Below, piece by piece: positions 56,636 to 64,000 of a DNA stretch of 64,000 nucleotides. Under the pieces are notes generated by a model. It saw nothing but the letters and a program-made list of their open reading frames with translations. It searched no databases and had not been told where the DNA came from. A program made the position numbers and the translations under genes. This DNA comes from Parasphingopyxis marina (lineage in GTDB: Bacteria; Pseudomonadota; Alphaproteobacteria; Sphingomonadales; Sphingomonadaceae): the NCBI RefSeq assembly GCF_014237875.1, contig NZ_JACJVJ010000002.1:1083300-1147299 (forward strand). The letters are read 5' to 3'. How positions within the stretch are numbered: the first letter of the stretch is position 1; each line of letters begins with the position of its first letter.

Positions 56636-58039
56636 TCACTCGCCGGCAAGGGTGCGGATCATTTGCGTCCAATGGTCGATATTATCGTACAGGCTTTGAA
56701 CCGGAAGCCGCTCGTCGCGACCATGCGCGCGGGCGTCTTCGGGCATCACCGCCCATGCGCCGTTGACACCGTAGGTGGGAACGCCCGCGGCGCGGAAGAA
56801 CAGGCCATCGGTTGCGCCGGTCGACATGTCCGGCACGATCCGCGCGCCGGGATGGCGAGCATGGACGGCCTCGGTATAGGCGGCGATCACATCCTCGCGC
56901 AGCGGCGAGGCATCGGTCGGTCTCGCCTCGGCGACCGGCTCTACAGTGACGTTCGAGGGCGCGGCCAGTTCGCGCAGAATCGCGATAGTGTCGGCCGGAT
57001 CGGTGCCCGGGAACATCCGGCAGTTGACGGTTGCCCGCGCCATTTGCGGCAGCGCGTTATCGGCATGGCCGCCCTCGAGCCGGGTCGCGACGCAGCGCGT
57101 GCGCGTCATCCCGGTTTCGGTCGGATCCGCCTCTATGATATCGGCCGCCTCGCCATCGCTTTCATCGGCCAACCAGCGACGTATCGCCTCGGCAAGTTCG
57201 GGCTCTGCACTGTCGATCCGCGCGGTGAAATAGGCACGCGTCGTATCGTTGAGCATCGGTTCGAAGCGATAAGTCTCGATCCGCTCCAGCGTATGGGCGA
57301 TGTCGTAGATCGCATTGTCGGGCCGAGGGCGCGAGCTGTGGCCCCCGGGATTGGTCGCAGTCAGCGTAAAGGTCTGATAGATTTTTTCCGCCGTCTGGAT
57401 GCCGAAGCCGAGCAGGCTTCCGTCCGCGAGATAGGCGCCGCCGCCGGCGTCGGCGTTCAGGGCATAGTCAACCTGCGACACGTCGATCCACTCGCCCGCG
57501 CCACGTTCTGCGCCGATCTGCGTCGTTTCCTCGTCCCCAGTGAAAAGTACGATGATGTCGCGGGTCGGTTCGAAGCCCTCGGCGCGGAGGCGTAGCAGCG
57601 CGGTCGTCACCGCGACCACGCCCTGTTTGTCGTCGGCCGTGCCCCGGCCATAAAAATAGCCATCCTCCTCGATGAGGGTGAAGGGATCGCGCGACCAATC
57701 CTCGGGATGCGCCTCGACAACGTCCAAATGGGCAAGGAGCACGATCGCGCCTTCTCCCGAAGGATTGGCGGCCGGCCAGCGTACGACCATCGTTTCGGTA
57801 TCGCCCGAGCGTTCAGCGCTGTGCGGATGCACGCTGATATCGGCGATCCCGGCCGCCTCGAACTGTCCGCTCAGATAGGCAACGAGCTCGTCGACCTGGT
57901 CCCGCCCAGCAACAGTGGGAATTTCGATCGTGGTTTCGTAAATCTCCCGCCCGCGGGCGTGCCAGGGATCGTCCGGCGTTTCAGAGACGGCCGGGGCGGT
58001 GACGAGAAGAGCGGCGAGGGAGAGAAGAACGGGGCGCAT
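56636..58039 (-). CDS. Secreted M20-family metallopeptidase
   Basis: 467 residues with a signal peptide (MRPVLLSLAALLVTAPAVS). M20 zinc ligands and catalytic residues: VLLAHLDVVEA, YGRGTADDKQG, LFTGDEETTQ and a late His in the SRPRPD lid region (NPGGHSSRPRPDNA). Carboxypeptidase/aminoacylase class; substrate unknown. It shares a 175-bp divergent promoter region with the membrane-protein gene at 58215. Confidence 0.9.
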   Translation of the reverse strand: MRPVLLSLAALLVTAPAVSETPDDPWHARGREIYETTIEIPTVAGRDQVDELVAYLSGQFEAAGIADISVHPHSAERSGDTETMVVRWPAANPSGEGAIVLLAHLDVVEAHPEDWSRDPFTLIEEDGYFYGRGTADDKQGVVAVTTALLRLRAEGFEPTRDIIVLFTGDEETTQIGAERGAGEWIDVSQVDYALNADAGGGAYLADGSLLGFGIQTAEKIYQTFTLTATNPGGHSSRPRPDNAIYDIAHTLERIETYRFEPMLNDTTRAYFTARIDSAEPELAEAIRRWLADESDGEAADIIEADPTETGMTRTRCVATRLEGGHADNALPQMARATVNCRMFPGTDPADTIAILRELAAPSNVTVEPVAEARPTDASPLREDVIAAYTEAVHARHPGARIVPDMSTGATDGLFFRAAGVPTYGVNGAWAVMPEDARAHGRDERLPVQSLYDNIDHWTQMIRTLAGE

Positions 58040-58214
58040 GGCGAAACTCCATGAGTGCGGGAAAGCGAAACTTTTGGCGCTTTTCCGAGCCCGGTCAACC
58101 GCAATGGTCCCGGCCGGCCGCGCGCCTTTCGCTCCAAAGCCGAGCAGTCTTTGCTGGCCACTATCTTTGCCCGCCCATAACTTGCCACGACCGTGTCGAA
58201 ACGGGGGCTACGCG

Positions 58215-59732
58215 ATGACCGAAGAACTTGGCCAGGGAAACGGCGAAAAAGCCGGAGCGGCGGCTCAAGCCGGAGAGGCCGAGACTGCATCGCCTGCGCT
58301 CAAAAAACCCACGCTCGGCGACATTTCAATGGGATTTTTGATCTGCCTGTTCGGCCTCGCATTGCTGATCGTGGCTTTTGCCGGCCTCCTCCATCACGGC
58401 GGCGAAGATCCCGGATCCCTGAACCTCTGGATCTGCGGTGGCCTGCTCCTGTCATCGATCGGCGTCATCTATCTCTTTCTCAAAATTCACAGCCCGCCTC
58501 CGTTCGCAGCCGAGGAACGACACGAAGGGCTCTTCGACCGGGCGCTGGCTCCTTTGATGGAGCGCCTGCAAAGCCGCCGTAAACGGGACATCGCCCTGGA
58601 AGCAGCCCTTCTCATCGCCTTATGTGCCTTCCTCTTCGTGCAGGGCGTGGCGGAAGCCCACCGCCCTGAATTTCAGCCAACGACGCCGCGTTCGCAGTTT
58701 GCGCTAGCCGTTTCCCTGCCGGCCGGGGAACCGGAATCCATAAGCGGAGAGGCCCCGGCCGAGCAGCGAGAGGGTCATGAAGCGGTATTGTTGTGGGAAA
58801 CGCCGGTTGCGGACAGCAGCGAACCCAGCGGCCATTCCGGACTGCTACCGATGTCGCTCGCCGCCGCGCTCATCCTCGCGCTCGGTTTGACTTTCCCCAA
58901 TATCGGCGATTTTTCCCAAGATGGCTGGAAGGGATCGATTGGCAAGATTGCCGTGTCCCTGCTCAGTTTCGCGCTGTTCGGCATCGGTGCGGGAGAAAGG
59001 GCGTCGGCCGAGCAAGAAGTGCGCGATGCCGGCTATATCCGCGAAGCGCTACCACCGATCAGCCATGTTTCCAGCGACGATATCAAGATCCGCATACTCC
59101 AACCCCGCAATCTGCCGTCACAAACCAGCCGTGACCTGCAGGAGATTCTCGTCCAGCTTCTCGAGGAGTTGCAGGGAGATCATCATATCAATTTCGGGGA
59201 GCTCGATGACGCCGACAGGCGGGCCCTCCGCTCCGAGATCATAGCAGTGATGCGGTCCATCGAGCGGCGGGGAGGAGCGCCAACCGAAAACCAGTGGAAC
59301 AGATTGACGACATCCATCGAGCAAGGCTTCGAAGGAGCGACGACGGAAACCGGCGAGGCGATCGATCGCCTCGCCCGGTTGATCGGGGAAAGCAATATGC
59401 TGACGCGCGATCTCAATGCGAGCCTCAATGCGCTCGACGCGGCCGAGCGACAAACGACCTGCGCCATCCTGCTGGCCCAACTGGGAACCGCGGAACGCGA
59501 CAATGCGGTGACCATCGCGCTAGTCGGCGAGGCCAATCGCCGCGAGCGACGCGATCTCCTTACCCGTGCATGGCGCGGTATCATCGGCGAAAATGATGCG
59601 CGCCTTGAGGAGATTGAACGGTCGATTTCGCAGGCGCACAGGGAATCGCTGCAACGCTATCTGCAGGGCCCCGACAACGCCTGCGCCAGCCTCTCGGACG
59701 CTCCCGCCGTATCGAATCCCGGGCCGGGCTAG
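58215..59732 (+). CDS. Unrecognised five-helix membrane protein with long helical C-terminal domain
   Basis: 505 residues from the ATG at 58215 (GGGGG 8 bp upstream). No known family recognised. Predicted helices about 39-59, 69-90, 125-145, 210-228 and 242-259; a short N-terminal tail and a basic stretch RRKR at 121-124. Residues 260-490 are soluble and largely helical, with evenly spaced polar heptads (LLEELQGDH, IERRGGAPTENQWNRLTTSIE, LNASLNALDAAERQTTCAIL). The tail ends QRYLQGPDNACASLS. The gene faces against the surrounding TCA cluster and is divergent from the M20 gene, as if inserted between zapE and mdh. Confidence 0.8.
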   Translation: MTEELGQGNGEKAGAAAQAGEAETASPALKKPTLGDISMGFLICLFGLALLIVAFAGLLHHGGEDPGSLNLWICGGLLLSSIGVIYLFLKIHSPPPFAAEERHEGLFDRALAPLMERLQSRRKRDIALEAALLIALCAFLFVQGVAEAHRPEFQPTTPRSQFALAVSLPAGEPESISGEAPAEQREGHEAVLLWETPVADSSEPSGHSGLLPMSLAAALILALGLTFPNIGDFSQDGWKGSIGKIAVSLLSFALFGIGAGERASAEQEVRDAGYIREALPPISHVSSDDIKIRILQPRNLPSQTSRDLQEILVQLLEELQGDHHINFGELDDADRRALRSEIIAVMRSIERRGGAPTENQWNRLTTSIEQGFEGATTETGEAIDRLARLIGESNMLTRDLNASLNALDAAERQTTCAILLAQLGTAERDNAVTIALVGEANRRERRDLLTRAWRGIIGENDARLEEIERSISQAHRESLQRYLQGPDNACASLSDAPAVSNPGPG

Positions 59733-59777
59733 CCTTCGGCCTTCCGTGCTTCGCGGAACGGAACTGCCGAAAGCGCT

Positions 59778-60890
59778 CTAATCGGCACCATGGCCGAGCG
59801 CGAGATAGTCGGCCGATTGCATCTCGATCAACCGCGAAGCCGTGCGCTCGAATTCGAAGGCGCCGTCGCCTTCGGCATATAGCTGCTGCGCTTCGGCTTC
59901 GGCGGACGCGAGGAGCTTCACCTTATGTTCGTAGAGCGCATCGATCAGGACCTTGAAGCGCGCCGCCTCGTTGCGCATCGCCGCTCCCATCACGGGGATA
60001 CCGACGACGAACACCGTGTGATATTTCCGGGCAACGGCGATATAATCGGGCGCGCCGCGCGCTTCGGTGCACAGCCGTTTGAACGAAAAGACAGCGACGC
60101 CTTTCAGCGATTTCGGCACATGAATGGTCCGCCCGCCGGGCACCGCGATATCCTCCGACGGAACATTGGCGGCGTCCTCGGGCGGATAGTCGGTCAGCCG
60201 GAAAAAGGCTTCGCGCAACGCCGCCGTCGCTTCGTCTCCGAGCGGCACATGCCAGGTCGGCATACCACCCAGCCGTTCCAGCCGGTAATCGGTCGGACCG
60301 TTGAGCGACACGACCTCGAGCCGCTCCTCGACCAGCGCGATGAACGGGAGGAACAGTTCGCGGTTCAGCCCATCCTTGTAGAGATCGCTGGGCGGCCGGT
60401 TCGACGTCGTCACGATCGTTACCCCGTGCGCGAGCAGCGATGTAAACAGGCGCGAGAGGATCGCCGCATCGGCGGTATTGTTGACGACCATCTCGTCGAG
60501 CGCGAGCAGCCTGGCCTCATCGCGGATCGCCATAGCCACCGGTTCCACCGGATCGCCTTTCTCCTTCGCGCGCTCCGCTCGCAAGCGCTCGTGAATTTCG
60601 ATCATGAATTCGTGGAAATGAACCCGGCGCTTCCGTTCGATCGCGACGGTTTCATAAAACAGATCCATCAGCATCGATTTGCCGCGCCCGACTCCGCCCC
60701 ACATATACACGCCGCGCACCGGATCGGGTTTCTTGCCGAGCGCCCGCCACAAAACGCTGCCACGCCGTGGCGCGGTTTCCAGTTCCTCGGTTAGCCGAAC
60801 GAGATGGTCGATAGCCGCGCGCTGATCGGCATCGGGGCGAAGTTCGCCGGCCGCGACAAGCGCATCATAGCGTTGGGAGAGCCGGATCAT
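59778..60890 (-). CDS. zapE: Cell-division ATPase ZapE (AFG1/LACE1 family)
   Basis: 370 residues. Walker A GGVGRGKSM at 65-73, Walker B region LLALDEMVV, and the sensor segment VTTSNRPPSDLY. In E. coli ZapE acts with FtsZ; in other lineages the AFG1 homologue handles mitochondrial-type membrane proteins. The GTG/ATG region at 60890 overlaps the thioesterase stop (ATGA). It is convergent with the membrane-protein gene, 45 bp apart. Confidence 0.93.
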   Translation of the reverse strand: MIRLSQRYDALVAAGELRPDADQRAAIDHLVRLTEELETAPRRGSVLWRALGKKPDPVRGVYMWGGVGRGKSMLMDLFYETVAIERKRRVHFHEFMIEIHERLRAERAKEKGDPVEPVAMAIRDEARLLALDEMVVNNTADAAILSRLFTSLLAHGVTIVTTSNRPPSDLYKDGLNRELFLPFIALVEERLEVVSLNGPTDYRLERLGGMPTWHVPLGDEATAALREAFFRLTDYPPEDAANVPSEDIAVPGGRTIHVPKSLKGVAVFSFKRLCTEARGAPDYIAVARKYHTVFVVGIPVMGAAMRNEAARFKVLIDALYEHKVKLLASAEAEAQQLYAEGDGAFEFERTASRLIEMQSADYLALGHGAD

Positions 60891-61348
60891 CGCCGGGTCG
60901 GCTTGCGGATCGTTCCGGCAAAGCCGGCAACCCGCTCATCGCCCTGCACCACAAGCCCCCGCAGGAACAGTAGCCGCCCGGTCTCGCGCAGCAACTCGAC
61001 GACGGAATCGAGCGGCTGGCCGATCTCACCCCGGCCGATAAACTGGGTCGAGAGATCGAGCGTGACCGCCGTCCCCGCCTCGATCAATCCGAACATGCGC
61101 GAGGCGGCGAACATTGAAATATCGATCAGCCCCAGGGTCACCGCGCCATGGACGGCGTTGGAGAGGTTGGAATGTACATGTTCGGGATAGATGCGCACGC
61201 GCACCGTACCGTCATCCTCCTGGCGCACCCGCATCGGCCCGAGCAGCGCGTTGAAGCGGCTCGGATCGCTTAGTTCCCAGGTAAACCAGCCGGGATTCTC
61301 TTCGTCGGGTTCGTACAGGAAGGCGGCGTCGGGATCGCCGTCAGACAC
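60887..61348 (-). CDS. PaaI-like hotdog-fold thioesterase
   Basis: 153 residues from a GTG at 61348, chosen because it just overlaps the sdhB stop (8 bp) and gives a normal family length; a longer frame would run through the sdhB coding region. Hotdog motif [20 protein letters not shown], with the catalytic Asp position in the helix after it, and [13 protein letters not shown]. Probably hydrolyses a small acyl-CoA. Couples sdhB to zapE in one transcript. Confidence 0.82.
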   Translation of the reverse strand: MSDGDPDAAFLYEPDEENPGWFTWELSDPSRFNALLGPMRVRQEDDGTVRVRIYPEHVHSNLSNAVHGAVTLGLIDISMFAASRMFGLIEAGTAVTLDLSTQFIGRGEIGQPLDSVVELLRETGRLLFLRGLVVQGDERVAGFAGTIRKPTRR

Positions 61349-62123
61349 TGCGCTCGACCAGCATCTTCTTGGTCTCGGCGATCGCCCGCGCCGGCGACAG
61401 CCCCTTGGGGCAGACATTGGCGCAGTTCATGATCGTGTGGCAGCGATAGAGGCGGAACGGATCTTCCAGCTGATCGAGCCGTTCGCCTGTATGTTCATCG
61501 CGGCTGTCGGCAAGCCAGCGATAGGCCTGGAGCAGAATCGCGGGGCCGAGGAACTTGTCCGAATTCCACCAGTAACTGGGGCAGCTTGTCGAACAGCATG
61601 CGCACAGGATGCACTCGTAAAGCCCGTCCAGCTTGGCGCGTTCTTCGGGGCTTTGCAGCCGTTCCTTGCCCGAAGGCTCGGGCGTCTCGGTCTTCAGCCA
61701 GGGCTGGATCGAGGCATATTGGGCGTAGAAATGGGTGAAGTCGGGGACGAGATCCTTGACGACGTCCATATGCGGCAGCGGCGTGATGGTGACGGTCTTG
61801 CCCTTGCAGTCCTCGATCGCGGTCGTGCAGGCGAGGCCGTTCGATCCATCCATGTTCATTGCGCAGGAGCCGCAAATCCCCTCGCGACAGGAGCGGCGGA
61901 AGGTGAGCGTTGCATCCTGCTCGCCCTTCATCTTGATCAGCGCGTCGAGCACCATCGGCCCACACTCGTCGAGATCGATCTCGAACGTATCGTAGCGCGG
62001 ATTTTCGCCGCTATCGGGATCGTAACGATAGACCTTGAACGTCTTCTTGTTGGCAGCGTCGGACGCATGGACCTTGCCGTTCTTGCGAACCTTGCTGTTC
62101 TTGGGAAGCGTAAATTCGGCCAT
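61341..62123 (-). CDS. sdhB: Succinate dehydrogenase iron-sulfur subunit
   Basis: 260 residues. The [2Fe-2S] ligands ([16 protein letters not shown]), [4Fe-4S] ligands ([15 protein letters not shown]) and [3Fe-4S] ligands ([15 protein letters not shown]) are complete. It passes electrons from SdhA to the quinone site. No sdhC, sdhD or sdhA lies upstream: the next gene on this strand is an ATP-grasp enzyme, so the flavoprotein and anchor must be at another locus. Confidence 0.97.
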   Translation of the reverse strand: MAEFTLPKNSKVRKNGKVHASDAANKKTFKVYRYDPDSGENPRYDTFEIDLDECGPMVLDALIKMKGEQDATLTFRRSCREGICGSCAMNMDGSNGLACTTAIEDCKGKTVTITPLPHMDVVKDLVPDFTHFYAQYASIQPWLKTETPEPSGKERLQSPEERAKLDGLYECILCACCSTSCPSYWWNSDKFLGPAILLQAYRWLADSRDEHTGERLDQLEDPFRLYRCHTIMNCANVCPKGLSPARAIAETKKMLVERSV

Positions 62124-62190
62124 TTCTCACCCGGTTTCTTGCTGCACATGCCCTAGATAACGGCATAGGCCGCATATGGAAGGGCTAGTT

Positions 62191-63195
62191 TCAGCCGATA
62201 AGCCCGTTGCGCCGCAAGCTATCGGCGAGGATCGTCTCGATCAGCTCGGCCTGGGTCAGCCCGGCAAGCGCCGCGGCGCGGCCGAAGACCTTTTCCGACC
62301 ATAGATTACAGTTGAGATTGACCTCGAGGAACTGCACGTCGCCGGTTTCCCGATCTAGCCGGAATTCGAAACGGCCATAATCGAACGGCCGGAATTCGCG
62401 AAACAGCTTGTGTGTCAGCTCGGCGATTTTCGGCACCCATTCCTCGTCATCGAACGGATCGAGCGAATATTTGTGCGCCCGGCCGACAAGGTCGCGTTTC
62501 TCGTAATAGGTCCGCAAATGGGTAGGGTCGGCCTGCTGGAATATCAGCATCGGCATGACGATGGGATCGCCTACCGTCAGCACCGGCACCTCGACATCGC
62601 TGCCGTTGAGGAACGGCTCGACGATCGCGTCATGGCCCTGGCCGTGAATATCCGCGACGGCGTTGACGACGCCCGCCCAGTCATGCGCGTCCTGCACGCC
62701 CCAGGAGGCGGAAGACGCGTTGGGCTTGATCACCAGCCGCTCGGCCCTGGGGCAATCCGCTTCATCGACCGGTGCGCCGCGGCGATAGCAGGTCCAAGGC
62801 GCGGTCGGCACGCCGGCGCGTTCAGCTACGAGCTTGGAAAGATGCTTGTCGTCGGAAAGGCCCCGAACGATCGGGCTCGCGCCGAGATAGGCGATGCGGT
62901 GCATGTTGCACAGCAACGGGCCGAGCATTTCGGAATTCACGAAACCCGCGCGGTTCAGCAGCGGGAAGACGAAATCGACATCGGGATCCTTGATCAGCGC
63001 GTCGAAACTGTTGGCGAGCGTCAGGTTGAGACCCAGCTCTTCGAGGATCGTCCGGACTTCCTGGTGATAGACGGCATGGTTGCCGTCTTCGGGATGAAGG
63101 CCACCGCTCCACAGTGCATGTTTGGCGATGAACAGGATGCGCAACCGCTCCTTTGCTTCCTGCGGAATGGTGAGCGGTTCGACGAGACGTGCCAC
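62191..63195 (-). CDS. ATP-grasp enzyme, D-Ala-D-Ala ligase-like
   Basis: 334 residues from the GTG at 63195 (AGGA 9 bp upstream); the open frame upstream has no similarity. N-terminal Rossmann-like part (ILFIAKHALWSGGLHPEDGN), ATP-grasp core (VIKPNASSASWGVQDA), DGSDVEVPVLTVG-type loop (LNGSDVEVPVLTVGDP) and the metal residues FLEVNLNCNLW. Such enzymes ligate a carboxylate to an amine; relatives act in peptide or siderophore assembly, but there is no neighbouring pathway to name. Its N-terminus has no membrane or signal segment. Confidence 0.82.
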   Translation of the reverse strand: MARLVEPLTIPQEAKERLRILFIAKHALWSGGLHPEDGNHAVYHQEVRTILEELGLNLTLANSFDALIKDPDVDFVFPLLNRAGFVNSEMLGPLLCNMHRIAYLGASPIVRGLSDDKHLSKLVAERAGVPTAPWTCYRRGAPVDEADCPRAERLVIKPNASSASWGVQDAHDWAGVVNAVADIHGQGHDAIVEPFLNGSDVEVPVLTVGDPIVMPMLIFQQADPTHLRTYYEKRDLVGRAHKYSLDPFDDEEWVPKIAELTHKLFREFRPFDYGRFEFRLDRETGDVQFLEVNLNCNLWSEKVFGRAAALAGLTQAELIETILADSLRRNGLIG

Positions 63196-63303
63196 GGAAA
63201 AGTCCTGATGAAAGTTGCAACCCGGATGCCGGGCTTTTAGCGATGAAGCCGGATATCCGCCAGCATGATCGTGCGGACCGGAAACGGGGGAAGCGAGCGG
63301 CCT

Positions 63304-64000
63304 ATGCGCCTGAAAGACTGCCATAATATCGCCGATTTCCGACGGCTGGCGCAACAGCGGCTGCCGAAACCGATCTTCGACTATATCGATGGCGGCGCCG
63401 ACGACGAGCTGACCCTGCGCCGCAACGTCGAAGCCTATGACGGATGCGACCTCGTGCCGAACGTGCTTTCCGGCGTCGCCCAGCCCGACCTCAGCACTAC
63501 CGTGCTGGGGCGCAAGATCGCGATGCCGCTCTTCTGCTCGCCGACCGCGATGCAGCGCCTGTTCCACTGGCAGGGCGAGCGCGCGGTTTCCAAGGCGGCG
63601 GAGAAATTCGGCACCTATTTCGGTATCTCGACGATAGGGACGGTGAGCCTGGAGGAAATCGGCGAGACGGTTTCCACGCCCAAGCTCTTCCAGTTCTACG
63701 TCCACAAGGATCCGGGGCTGAACCGCGCGCTGCTCGCCCGCGCCAAGGAAGCCGGTTTCGACGCCGTCGCGGTCACCGTCGACACCGCAGCGGGCGGCAA
63801 CCGGGAACGCGACCTGCGCTCCGGCTTCACGACGCCGCTCCAAATGTCACCCAGCCTCGCCTGGCAGTTCGCCACCCATCCCTATTGGACGGCGAGCTAT
63901 CTCACCCATGAGAAGTTCGACCTGCCCAACCTATCGGGCCATATCGCCCAGGGATCGGACGTCGCGATGAACGTGCAGGACTATATCAACAATATGCTCG
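63304..64000 (+). CDS. FMN-dependent alpha-hydroxy-acid dehydrogenase (LldD-like), cut by the window end
   Basis: The frame opens at the ATG at 63304 (GGGGGAAG upstream) and is still open at base 64000 with 232 codons. The FMN-binding barrel start is clear: DYIDGGADDELTLRRNVEAY, then MPLFCSPTAMQRL, YFGISTIGT, FQFYVHKDPGL and VTVDTAAGGNRERDL. It belongs to the L-lactate dehydrogenase/glycolate oxidase family; the family's C-terminal catalytic His and Arg lie beyond the window, so the substrate cannot be judged. Divergent from the ATP-grasp gene with 108 bp between. Confidence 0.9.
   Translation, partial: MRLKDCHNIADFRRLAQQRLPKPIFDYIDGGADDELTLRRNVEAYDGCDLVPNVLSGVAQPDLSTTVLGRKIAMPLFCSPTAMQRLFHWQGERAVSKAAEKFGTYFGISTIGTVSLEEIGETVSTPKLFQFYVHKDPGLNRALLARAKEAGFDAVAVTVDTAAGGNRERDLRSGFTTPLQMSPSLAWQFATHPYWTASYLTHEKFDLPNLSGHIAQGSDVAMNVQDYINNML

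Noticed and set aside
62191..63843. Longer ATP-grasp protein starting near 63843
   Set aside because: The upstream part overlaps the divergent dehydrogenase gene on the other strand and lacks similarity; the GTG at 63195 with AGGA fits the family start.

Overview
The window is 64 kb of GC-rich chromosome (my impression about 63% GC) that looks like the order Sphingomonadales of the Alphaproteobacteria; I cannot fix the genus. This rests on several things: the order hom, glpX, recJ, tRNA-Glu; the TCA cluster sdhB, thioesterase, zapE, mdh, sucD, odhA, odhB, lpd; methionine synthase split into two proteins; an ECF sigma factor with an NrsF-type anti-sigma protein; and spore-coat-U type chaperone-usher pili. 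I see no prophage, insertion sequence, CRISPR array or replication origin. One tRNA gene is present and no rRNA.

Layout. 1-11.9 kb: a hom-glpX-recJ backbone interrupted by accessory genes (Rieske oxygenase with its TetR regulator and a palindromic operator; a broken beta-propeller lipoprotein gene followed by a decayed second copy of the glpX 3' end; a methyltransferase; an ABC exporter with a flavodoxin), ending at tRNA-Glu. 12.2-18.5 kb: an archaic chaperone-usher pilus locus with a divergent LuxR-type regulator. 18.9-21.7 kb: an AraC/cupin regulator, a flavin oxidase and a tiny coupled membrane protein. 21.7-34.4 kb: an EEP nuclease, two small-molecule glycosyltransferases, threonine dehydratase, a 3-hydroxyisobutyrate-dehydrogenase-like enzyme, amidohydrolase, DsbD, a PafA-like phosphatase, a sulfatase and a beta-helix protein. 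34.5-40.1 kb: the methionine-cycle operon (ArsR-methyltransferase fusion, metF, two-part metH) with a perfect palindrome at its start. 40.3-48.9 kb: MlaA, two small lipoproteins, groESL with CIRCE, the ECF sigma/NrsF pair, SppA, a TRIC-type channel and a PepSY protein. 49.0-62.1 kb: lpd, odhB, odhA, sucD, mdh, an M20 peptidase, an unrecognised five-helix membrane protein on the other strand, zapE, a thioesterase and sdhB. 62.2-64 kb: an ATP-grasp enzyme and the start of an FMN-dependent hydroxy-acid dehydrogenase.

Main observations. (1) The 3' end of glpX is present twice, once intact and once as a frameshifted relic 2 kb downstream; between them lies a lipoprotein/propeller gene with an in-frame amber codon, which reads as an old insertion at the glpX tail. 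(2) A 51-bp bipartite motif (37/51 identical, two TTTCCACG boxes 21 bp apart plus a TTCAAACGCT box at fixed spacing) sits in the same orientation upstream of the methyltransferase gene and of the AraC regulator gene 11 kb away, suggesting a small unlinked regulon. (3) The pilus operon has a G8 tract in the first codons of the usher and a G7 tract upstream of the pilin gene, possible phase-variation sites. (4) The ECF sigma gene is preceded by a GTAACC-N16-CGAA promoter-like sequence and three tandem 14-bp repeats. (5) The 505-residue membrane protein at 58.2 kb matches nothing I recognise.
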